Shown one piece after another: positions 1 through 5,465 of a stretch of 9,562 nucleotides of DNA. The stretch comes from Desulfobacteraceae bacterium (GTDB lineage Bacteria; Desulfobacterota; DSM-4660; Desulfatiglandales; B25-G16). Made by a program: the position numbers and the translations under genes. The DNA lies in NCBI GenBank assembly GCA_028572035.1, contig JAPVWE010000034.1, positions 1 to 9,562 of the forward strand. Reading direction: 5' to 3'. Position 1 is the stretch's first letter, and each line of letters begins with the position of its first letter. Below the pieces are notes generated by a model. The model saw only the letters and a program-made list of their open reading frames with translations. It had not been told where the DNA came from and did no database searches.

Positions 1-69
1 GCCCAAATATTTGACCACCTTCATCTGAGCCCTATAGATATCGCCTTGAAGAAATTGTCATTACCATAG
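1..69 (+). other. Possible C-terminal tail of an upstream gene (undecided)
   Basis: Frame 1 is open from the window edge to a TAG at 67-69 and would encode 22 residues, beginning AQIFDHLHL and ending KKLSLP. I do not recognise it. An open stretch this short is expected by chance about one time in three, so it is weak evidence. A competing reading lies on the minus strand: an ATG at 24-22 opens a frame reading MKVVKYLG off the edge of the window, with AGGG 5 nt upstream as a poor ribosome site. Only upstream sequence can decide between a co-oriented gene ending here and a divergent gene starting here. Confidence 0.2.
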
Positions 70-74
70 ATATT
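46..74 (+). promoter_or_regulatory. Candidate sigma70-type promoter for the tol operon
   Basis: TTGAAG (46-51) and GATATT (69-74) are separated by 17 nt, about 90 nt upstream of tolQ. Both hexamers differ from consensus at two positions. Nothing else in the leader fits better. This is inference from pattern only. Confidence 0.3.
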
Positions 75-92
75 ATTGAATGTTTATCATGT

Positions 93-113
93 GGCCTAAA
101 GAACAATTAGGCC
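93..113 (+). terminator. 7-bp hairpin in the tolQ leader (weak terminator or leader structure)
   Basis: GGCCTAA (93-99) and TTAGGCC (107-113) form a perfect 7-bp stem with the 7-nt loop AGAACAA. TCAACTTTT follows, which is only a short, interrupted T-run. It could terminate a gene ending upstream or be a leader hairpin or operator for tolQ. Its position between the candidate promoter and the tolQ ribosome site leaves both options open. Confidence 0.35.
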
Positions 114-163
114 TCAACTTTTGAACGTTACTAAATTATTAATCAGGGAGGAGAGTATATCCT

Positions 164-916
164 ATGGTATATGCTGTGCAATTCTTAGGGTCAGATCTTT
201 TTGCAAGCGATATTGTTCAGATGGTATTTCATGCTGGCCTGATGGTTAAGTTTGTTCTTTTTGTCCTGTTCTTTTTCTCGCTCACTTCGTGGGCCATAAT
301 CTTCATGAAACTAAGATTGCTTAAGAAGTTCAGAGATGAAAACGAAAGTTTTCTGGAACTTTTCTCCTCCAGCCGAGAGATAAGCAAGCTCTATTTGGAG
401 AGCAAGATATATAATTTCAGTCCATTAGCCAAGATTTTCAGGACTGGGTATGCAGAATTTAACCGATCTAAGATGCTCCAAGGTAATCCAGATGAAAATA
501 AGATTCTCCAATCACAGCAACCGGTTATTGACAATGTTCAGAGGGCTGTCAGAAAGGTCTTATCTACCCAAACCTCTCGTTTGGAAAGAGGTCTAACCTT
601 CCTGGCCACTACGGGCAATACCTCCCCTTTTATCGGGCTGTTTGGGACTGTTTGGGGTATAATGACCTCATTCAGGGCTATAGGCATGAAAGGTTCGGCC
701 AGTTTGGCGGTTGTGGCCCCTGGTATAGCTGAGGCCCTCATTGCTACAGCAGCAGGACTGGCAGCAGCTATACCTGCGGTTGTGGCCTTCAATTATTTCA
801 ACCGCAGGACAAGGGCATTTCAGATAGAGACGGGAAATTTCATCTCTGACTTTATGGGTCTGCTGGAGAGAGGATTAATGAGGAGGGCCTCAATCGAAAG
901 GGCAAGAGACGAATAG
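164..916 (+). CDS. tolQ: TolQ, inner-membrane proton-channel subunit of the Tol-Pal motor (MotA/TolQ/ExbB family)
   Basis: With TolR, this 250-residue inner-membrane protein forms the proton-driven motor that energises TolA during outer-membrane constriction and upkeep. Hydrophobic segments lie near residues 25-48, 144-170 and 186-210, with a large cytoplasmic loop between the first two, as in the family. The signature TGNTSPFIGLFGTVWGIM covers residues 150-167, and ALIATAAGLAAAIPAV lies in the third helix. Thr162 and Thr195 sit at the positions of the conserved threonines lining the TolQ/ExbB proton path (family knowledge). The length is normal. The ATG at 164 follows GGGAGGAG at 146-153, a strong ribosome site. 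tolR begins 2 nt after the stop, so the two are translated from one message. ExbB is the close alternative, but the downstream tolR, tolA, tolB and pal genes settle the identity. Confidence 0.96.
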   Translation: MVYAVQFLGSDLFASDIVQMVFHAGLMVKFVLFVLFFFSLTSWAIIFMKLRLLKKFRDENESFLELFSSSREISKLYLESKIYNFSPLAKIFRTGYAEFNRSKMLQGNPDENKILQSQQPVIDNVQRAVRKVLSTQTSRLERGLTFLATTGNTSPFIGLFGTVWGIMTSFRAIGMKGSASLAVVAPGIAEALIATAAGLAAAIPAVVAFNYFNRRTRAFQIETGNFISDFMGLLERGLMRRASIERARDE

Positions 917-918
917 TA

Positions 919-1326
919 ATGGATGTGGGAGAAAGCGGGCAAGGTTATTTATCAGATATCAATGTGACACCACTGGTTGATGTGATGTTGGTGTTGCTCA
1001 TCATTTTTATGGTGACAGCGCCGATGATGATGCACGGGGTCAAGGTAAATCTTCCCAAAACCGAAAGCAAAAGCATAAAGACCAAAGAAGACCCTTTGCT
1101 ATTGACGATAACTAAACAAAAGCTCGTTTTTATTGAAGACTATAAGGTTGAATTGAAAGCCCTCAAGAAAAAGCTAAAAAAGATATTTGCTAATAGGGCG
1201 GAAAAGGAGATCCTCTTACAAGGTGATAAAGATGTGCCTTATGGCTTTATAATGAAGGTCATGTCTCAGGTTAAAGAGGCTGGAATTACCAAAGTGGGAA
1301 TGATAACCGAGCCCTTGCATAAATGA
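919..1326 (+). CDS. tolR: TolR, ExbD/TolR-family motor subunit
   Basis: TolR partners TolQ. It has one transmembrane helix, a proton-accepting aspartate and a periplasmic domain that contacts peptidoglycan. The 135-residue product has a short cytoplasmic N-terminus with the family motif SDINVTPLVDVMLVLLIIFM (residues 12-31). The helix spans about 18-37, and Asp21 corresponds to the essential membrane Asp (Asp23 in E. coli). The periplasmic part, about 38-135, ends with the typical YGFIMKVMSQVKEAGITKVGM segment (108-128). The length is typical. The stop overlaps the next start as ATGA (1323-1326), which indicates translational coupling to tolA. The ribosome site is weak (AAGAGA), consistent with reinitiation after tolQ 2 nt upstream. 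Confidence 0.95.
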   Translation: MDVGESGQGYLSDINVTPLVDVMLVLLIIFMVTAPMMMHGVKVNLPKTESKSIKTKEDPLLLTITKQKLVFIEDYKVELKALKKKLKKIFANRAEKEILLQGDKDVPYGFIMKVMSQVKEAGITKVGMITEPLHK

Positions 1327-2261
1327 CAGCACCATGGTCTATCGTTAATTCAGGGTTAAAGGAAGACAGATGGGTCCAGATGATGGCCCTATCCTTCAGT
1401 CTTCATTTAGCTGTTTTCTCTACAACCCTATTCATTCCGCAAACCACTATGCTTTATCCATCTCTGGAGCAAGGAGTATATCATGTTGAGTTAGTTGGGT
1501 CTCGATCAAGCGTTAGAACTGGGGTCATTGGGTCTCAATCAGGAACCAGGAGTGGGGCAAAAGCACGAGGGGTAGCCAAGAGAAAGGGGACATCTCATGT
1601 ACTAAAAGATAAGACCCAGCGCATTGCCATTAAGAAGAAAAAGGCTGCTCCTATTGTGGCAAAAAGGGTTTCTCCTAAGCCAATAGCAAGAAGCAGAGAT
1701 AAATCTCTATCTCCTTCAGAGCTTATTGATAGGGCCTTATCTAAGGTTGAAAGAAAGGTAGAGGAGGAAAAGACAAATCACCTGCAAATGACACTGTCTG
1801 AAATCGAGAGAAAGGTGGCAAAGCAGAAGGCAAGCCGACCCGGAGAGACCCCTGATAAACTCGATAGATTTGAAGGAGAGAGCAAAGCTCCCTTTAGGGT
1901 GGGAAAAAAGGGCGGGCTGTCTGGGCTGTCCAGGCTGTCTGGGATGTCTCCGGATATAGGTAAAGGCATTCAACTCTATCAGATGGAGATTGAAAGCGCC
2001 ATCAAGAATAACTGGTCCTACCCGGTCGCCCTTGTTAGCTTAAGGGGAGAGAAAAACCCTGAGGCAGTAGTTTTGGTGACTGTCAGAAGTGACGGAAAGA
2101 TCTTAAAGACCCGGTTTAAGAGGAGGTCTCGCAATGCTCTCTTTGATGATTCTGTGCTGAAGGCTATAGAGAAATCAGATCCTCTCCCTGGATTTCCACC
2201 CGGTTACAGGAAAAGTTATGAGGAAGTTGAAATCAACTTTAGTCTCAAAGATCTTATGTAA
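1323..2261 (+). CDS. tolA: TolA-like protein with C-terminal TonB/TolA domain and a basic, repeat-bearing periplasmic linker
   Basis: It probably transmits force from TolQR across the periplasm to TolB and Pal. The 312-residue product has a short cytoplasmic start, one hydrophobic segment at about 20-38, a long hydrophilic linker (about 50-212) and a TonB_C/TolA-type domain (about 215-309). That domain includes MEIESAIKNNWSYP (221-234), LVTVRSDGKILKTRF (251-265) and DPLPGFPPGY (286-295). The linker is not the long Ala/Lys/Glu helix of E. coli TolA. It is strongly basic around 76-125 and then charged and probably helical at 131-170. It contains three internal repeats: residues 59-80, 138-150 against 157-169, and a GLS/RLS/GMS run at 198-209. 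By sequence alone it could be called TonB. Its position between tolR and tolB argues for TolA. Its 3' end overlaps tolB by 44 nt. Confidence 0.85.
   Translation: MTAPWSIVNSGLKEDRWVQMMALSFSLHLAVFSTTLFIPQTTMLYPSLEQGVYHVELVGSRSSVRTGVIGSQSGTRSGAKARGVAKRKGTSHVLKDKTQRIAIKKKKAAPIVAKRVSPKPIARSRDKSLSPSELIDRALSKVERKVEEEKTNHLQMTLSEIERKVAKQKASRPGETPDKLDRFEGESKAPFRVGKKGGLSGLSRLSGMSPDIGKGIQLYQMEIESAIKNNWSYPVALVSLRGEKNPEAVVLVTVRSDGKILKTRFKRRSRNALFDDSVLKAIEKSDPLPGFPPGYRKSYEEVEINFSLKDLM
1497..1562 (+). repeat. Imperfect 33-bp direct duplication inside tolA
   Basis: Two adjacent 33-nt units both begin GGGTCTC. The first is 1497-1529 and the second 1530-1562. They encode GSRSSVRTGVI and GSQSGTRSGAK (residues 59-80), so the repeat keeps frame and lengthens the Ser/Gly/Arg-rich linker just after the membrane segment. 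The copies have diverged, which suggests an old duplication. Confidence 0.55.
1914..1949 (+). repeat. Four tandem 9-bp units inside tolA
   Basis: The units GGGCTGTCT, GGGCTGTCC, AGGCTGTCT and GGGATGTCT follow one another without gaps. Each differs from the consensus by no more than one base. They encode GLS-GLS-RLS-GMS (residues 198-209), just before the C-terminal domain. A 9-nt unit keeps frame, so slippage here would change linker length without breaking the gene. Confidence 0.85.
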
Positions 2262-3585
2262 TACCAGAGCCATCTTCCGGATCCTTATATGGATCTTGGT
2301 TCTATGGATAGGTATTCTTGTCCAAACAGAGGGAGTAGAGGCCAGGCTTTATATAGACATAACCGCTCCTTCAATGAGGAGGATATCTATCGCTATACCT
2401 GATTTTAAATACTTAGGTAACAAAAGTGAACGTCCAGGCCTGAGCAGTAAACTTCCCGGGATCATATCCAACGATTGCGATCTCAGTGGTTATTTTAGGC
2501 CACTGGATAAAGGTTCCTTTATTGAGGGGCCGAACTCTGGGATTACGCGTGATAGCATCCGTTTTAAGGATTGGTCTGTCATTGGGGCGGAACTCCTGTT
2601 GAAAGGTGGTTATGAATGTATTGGCCAACAGCTAAAGGTAGTGGTAAGATTATTTGATGTCTTTTCTGGTAAGCAACTCTATGGGAAAAGGGCATTAGGG
2701 TCAGTTGATCGAGCAAGATATCTGATGCATCGCCTTGGGAACGATATCATCCTTACATTGACCGGTCATCCTGGGCCGTTTTTGACCAAGATGGCCTTTG
2801 TTGGGACCTCCACGGGTCATAAAGAGATTTACATATCCGACTATGATGGGCATAACCTGAAGCAAATAACCCGTTACAACACAATAACCCTTTCGCCAGG
2901 ATGGTCTCCCTTAGGAGATAGGATGATTTATACCTCTTTCCGTAGCTCCAGCACGGTACTTTTCATGCATGATGTGGTCAAGGGATTGGTTAATAAGATC
3001 TCAGATAGAAAAGGATTAAATATTGCCGCCGCCTGGAAACCAAACGGAAAGGAGCTTGCCCTGACACTTACCATCAGCGGAAATCCAGACATCTTTTTGA
3101 TTGACATAACAGGCAAAATATTGAAGCGGCTGACCAAGAATTGGGGGATCGATGTCTCTCCAACTTTTTCCCCTGACGGTAAGAGAATGGCCTTTGTTTC
3201 CAACAGGTCTGGCTCGCCCCAGATATATGTCCTTGATCTCATTACTAACCAGATAGAGAGATTAACCTTTGAAGGGAACTATAACACCTCACCAGCCTGG
3301 TCAAAACTTGATCGGATAGCATTTGCTGGGTCTTCAGATGGTAACCTCGACATATATACTATTTCACCAGACGGAAAGGATCTGCATAGAGTTACTCAAG
3401 ATCAAGGTAATAATGAGGATCCGTGCTGGTCTCCAGATGGACGGTATATTGCCTTTAGTTCAAACAGGACAGGCGGCAATTATCATATTTTTATTGCTAA
3501 TGCCAATGGCCAAAATCAAAGACAGGTAACCTTTTTTGGTAGAGGAGATCAACTCTCTCCTTCATGGGCTCAACATTCGGAATAG
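2218..3585 (+). CDS. tolB: TolB, periplasmic beta-propeller of the Tol-Pal system
   Basis: TolB is a periplasmic protein that binds Pal through its beta-propeller and TolA through its N-terminus. The 455-residue product has a long signal peptide: a basic n-region (1-21), a hydrophobic core ILIWILVLWIGILV (22-35) and a probable cleavage after VEA at residue 42. The TolB_N domain spans about 43-185. A WD40-like PD40 propeller follows, about 190-455. Clear blades include FSPDGKRMAFVSNRSGSPQI (317-336) and WSPDGRYIAFSSNRTGG (404-420). I chose the ATG at 2218 because AGGAAAAG starts at 2208, 7 nt from the start codon, and because the n-region is needed for the signal peptide. This start lies 44 nt inside tolA. 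The total length is slightly above E. coli TolB (about 430). Confidence 0.95.
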   Translation: MRKLKSTLVSKILCNTRAIFRILIWILVLWIGILVQTEGVEARLYIDITAPSMRRISIAIPDFKYLGNKSERPGLSSKLPGIISNDCDLSGYFRPLDKGSFIEGPNSGITRDSIRFKDWSVIGAELLLKGGYECIGQQLKVVVRLFDVFSGKQLYGKRALGSVDRARYLMHRLGNDIILTLTGHPGPFLTKMAFVGTSTGHKEIYISDYDGHNLKQITRYNTITLSPGWSPLGDRMIYTSFRSSSTVLFMHDVVKGLVNKISDRKGLNIAAAWKPNGKELALTLTISGNPDIFLIDITGKILKRLTKNWGIDVSPTFSPDGKRMAFVSNRSGSPQIYVLDLITNQIERLTFEGNYNTSPAWSKLDRIAFAGSSDGNLDIYTISPDGKDLHRVTQDQGNNEDPCWSPDGRYIAFSSNRTGGNYHIFIANANGQNQRQVTFFGRGDQLSPSWAQHSE

Positions 3586-3644
3586 TGACCCGTATCTTTT
3601 TTTAAGAAAAATGTTATTTGGCATCTAAATACTTGAAATTGGAA

Positions 3645-3673
3645 TTGAAAGATGATATGAGTACATATTTATA
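3645..3673 (+). promoter_or_regulatory. Candidate sigma70-type promoter for pal
   Basis: TTGAAA (3645-3650) and TTTATA (3668-3673) are spaced by exactly 17 nt in an AT-rich gap, and transcription would start near 3680. A second TTGAAA at 3633-3638 has TATGAG 17 nt downstream (3656-3661), giving a possible tandem promoter. Such a site would let pal and cpoB be transcribed apart from tolQRAB. Inference from sequence only. Confidence 0.5.
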
Positions 3674-3706
3674 AATAAGGAGAATGTAGGTATATAAACC
3701 AAAAAC

Positions 3707-3714
3707 AAGGAGGT
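3707..3714 (+). promoter_or_regulatory. Perfect 8-nt Shine-Dalgarno for pal
   Basis: AAGGAGGT is fully complementary to the canonical anti-Shine-Dalgarno and ends 8 nt before the pal ATG at 3723. It is the strongest ribosome site in the window, as expected for an abundant lipoprotein. Confidence 0.85.
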
Positions 3715-3722
3715 AAAGGGTC

Positions 3723-4364
3723 ATGAAGAGGAATTTAATAATTGCAACACTTGTGGTTTTTGCATGTTCATCCGTTTTCTTGCTGTCCTCATGCGCTAAA
3801 AAACAGGTGGTATCTGAAGAGAAAGAGATCACGGCGCCCCCCAAGGTGGTAGTGAAGGTTGAGGAGGAAAAGCCGCCAGCAGTGGAAGTGGCCAAGGAAG
3901 TCAAGGAGGAAGAAGAAAAGGTGATTAAGAAGGCAGAGGAGGCCAGGGTTGAGAAGCTTAAGGAGGTGGAGATAGCCAAGAAGAAGGTCGCTGAGGAGAA
4001 GGTCTGGGAGGACAGAAGAGGCATAAGATTTGAGGCAGAGCCAGTCTATTTTGATTTTGATAAGTCTTTCATCAGATCAGAATACAGGCCCGTGCTTAGG
4101 GAAAAGGCTGGATTCCTCAAAGATAACCCCAATGTCCGTGCAAGGATTGAGGGTAACTGTGATGAAAGGGGTACCAACGAGTATAACCTTGCCTTGGGGG
4201 AAAGAAGGTCCGAAAGTGCAAAGAATTTCTTGCTCTCTCTCGGGATCTCTCCTGACAGGATAGAGACCATCAGCTATGGCGAAGAGAGACCTCTTGCCGT
4301 AGGCCATAATGAAGATTCATGGGCCCAGAACAGACGCGATGACTTTGTGATTATGAAGAAATAG
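3723..4364 (+). CDS. pal: Pal, peptidoglycan-associated lipoprotein with extended charged linker
   Basis: Pal is the outer-membrane lipoprotein that holds peptidoglycan through an OmpA-like domain and binds TolB. The 213-residue product has a signal peptide with lipobox LSSC, so Cys24 is the acylated residue. The next residue is Ala, which favours outer-membrane sorting (established for the Lol pathway in E. coli). The OmpA-like domain covers about 103-212, with VYFDFDKSFIRSEY (108-121) and EGNCDERGTNEYNLALGERR (143-162). Asp147 and Arg162 align with the OmpA residues that hold diaminopimelate (Asp271 and Arg286 in E. coli OmpA). Between them, residues 31-98 form a Lys/Glu/Val/Ala-rich segment that is probably largely helical and makes the protein about 40 residues longer than E. 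coli Pal. The gene has its own candidate promoter. Confidence 0.95.
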   Translation: MKRNLIIATLVVFACSSVFLLSSCAKKQVVSEEKEITAPPKVVVKVEEEKPPAVEVAKEVKEEEEKVIKKAEEARVEKLKEVEIAKKKVAEEKVWEDRRGIRFEAEPVYFDFDKSFIRSEYRPVLREKAGFLKDNPNVRARIEGNCDERGTNEYNLALGERRSESAKNFLLSLGISPDRIETISYGEERPLAVGHNEDSWAQNRRDDFVIMKK

Positions 4365-4529
4365 TTTCTCTCAAATTTTTGTATCCGAGAGGTAAAGCTT
4401 TTTTTGGCATAGAAAATTGGCTTTTTCCTGCATAAGATAATTGCGGCTGGTTATTATGTGAAGGATAAGAGGCTTCTGCTGCATCTTTGGACGTTATGGG
4501 TCTAAGGGGTTGGGTAAAGAAGTAAAGGG
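4365..4529 (+). other. pal-cpoB intergenic region (165 nt)
   Basis: No convincing gene is visible. Just after the pal stop, CTCTC and GAGAG can pair across a 14-nt loop, and a T-run lies at 4400-4405, which is at best a poor terminator. TTGCGG (4441-4446) and GATAAG (4464-4469), 17 nt apart, are a weak candidate promoter for cpoB. AAAGAAG (4516-4522), 7 nt before the cpoB ATG, is the likeliest ribosome site. AAAGGG is also present but abuts the ATG and is too close. Confidence 0.3.
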
Positions 4530-5459
4530 ATGGCTAACGCATTCACAAAGTTTCTCATTTTTCTTCCGGCCGTTATTCTCTTTGTGACCTCCTGTGCCTC
4601 CCAGAAGGATATAATCAATCTAAGTAGGCAACTTAACGCCCTTTCTCGACAAACAAAGAAGGATGGAAAGAGAGTCGAGAAACCCATAAAGGAACTGAAA
4701 GAGGCAATTGAGGCAAACGAGGCCCGGCACAAGGAAACAGAAAGGATTTTTAAAGAGGATCAGGAGTCTCTCCGCCTAAGTCTCGCCCAGCTTGGGGCGG
4801 ACGTTGGGGGACTAAGAGATAATATCCAAGGATTGACTGGCAGGATAGACGAGAGCGCTCATTTGTTGAAGAGCACTATCGAGGAAGATACTACCAAAGA
4901 GGATGCTATGGTATCCCAGATGAGAGAACTTTCTCTTCTGACCGAGGACCTAATATTAAGGATGCAGAGCCTCGAGAATTATGTCAGTTGCGAGATAGCG
5001 GCTATCAAGGAAAAGGCTGCTTTAGAAAAGACCTCACCTGCTCTGGAGATTGAAAAAAATGATAGTCCACCTCCTCAGAAAAAGGAACTAACGGAATCAG
5101 AAATCTATGATAGGACATTGGGACTTTATAAAGATGGTCGGTATGAGGAGGCTATAGCAGATTTCAAAAGCTTTCTTAAGTCCTACCCCGAATCTGACCT
5201 CGCAGATAATGCCCATTTCTGGATCGGTGACTGTTTCAGGGCCTTAAAAGAGTACGAGGAGGCGATTTTGGCCTATCAAAGGGTCATCAATGGCTATCCA
5301 AACGGAAACAAGGTTCCTTCAGCTATGCTACATCAGGGATTCGCATTTGAGAAAATAAACGATATGACGACCGCGAATCTCGTATTTAAGAAATTGGTCA
5401 AGAATTTTCCAAAGACTAGAGAGGCGGAGAGTGCTAAGAAAAGACTTCGCAAAAAGTAG
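4530..5459 (+). CDS. cpoB: CpoB/YbgF, Tol-Pal accessory protein, here a lipoprotein (coiled coil plus TPR)
   Basis: In E. coli CpoB links the Tol machine to the peptidoglycan synthase PBP1B and its activator LpoB at the division site. This 309-residue version starts MANAFTKFLIFLPAVILFVT and continues SCA, a lipobox with Cys22 as the likely acylated residue, whereas E. coli CpoB is a soluble periplasmic protein. Residues about 26-165 are charged and heptad-like, a long coiled coil. A Pro/Glu/Lys-rich spacer (166-186) leads to three TPR-like repeats at about 189-223, 226-260 and 263-297, containing YKDGRYEEAIADFKSFLKSY (200-219) and LKEYEEAILAYQRVINGYP (239-257). The N-terminal coiled coil, C-terminal TPR and position after pal identify it. 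It ends 6 nt from the stop of the convergent NamZ gene. Confidence 0.92.
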   Translation: MANAFTKFLIFLPAVILFVTSCASQKDIINLSRQLNALSRQTKKDGKRVEKPIKELKEAIEANEARHKETERIFKEDQESLRLSLAQLGADVGGLRDNIQGLTGRIDESAHLLKSTIEEDTTKEDAMVSQMRELSLLTEDLILRMQSLENYVSCEIAAIKEKAALEKTSPALEIEKNDSPPPQKKELTESEIYDRTLGLYKDGRYEEAIADFKSFLKSYPESDLADNAHFWIGDCFRALKEYEEAILAYQRVINGYPNGNKVPSAMLHQGFAFEKINDMTTANLVFKKLVKNFPKTREAESAKKRLRKK

Positions 5460-5465
5460 TTACTG

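Noticed and set aside
538..792. Minus-strand open frame inside tolQ
   Set aside because: It is a shadow of the Ala-rich conserved TolQ helices and has no independent support.
1323..2261. Reading the third gene as tonB with exbB/exbD upstream
   Set aside because: The C-terminal domain alone cannot distinguish TonB from TolA, but tolB, pal and cpoB follow directly. TonB's Pro-rich Glu-Pro/Lys-Pro linker is also absent.
3578..3603. Terminator after tolB suggested by the T-run at 3597-3603
   Set aside because: Only a 3-bp pairing (CGG/CCG) is available upstream, so there is no credible stem.
3677..3689. AAGGAG-A-ATG-TAG start-stop element before pal
   Set aside because: The spacing of 1 nt between the ribosome site and ATG is too short for initiation, so it is probably coincidental.
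3614..4024. Minus-strand open frame of 136 codons opposite the pal start
   Set aside because: It is the complement of the Lys/Glu-rich pal linker, giving a low-complexity Ser/Thr/Leu/Phe product, and it lies over the pal promoter and signal peptide.
4413..4505. Possible 30-residue peptide between pal and cpoB
   Set aside because: It has no ATG. The only common start is a GTG at 4458 without a ribosome site, leaving 15 residues. It fits chance.
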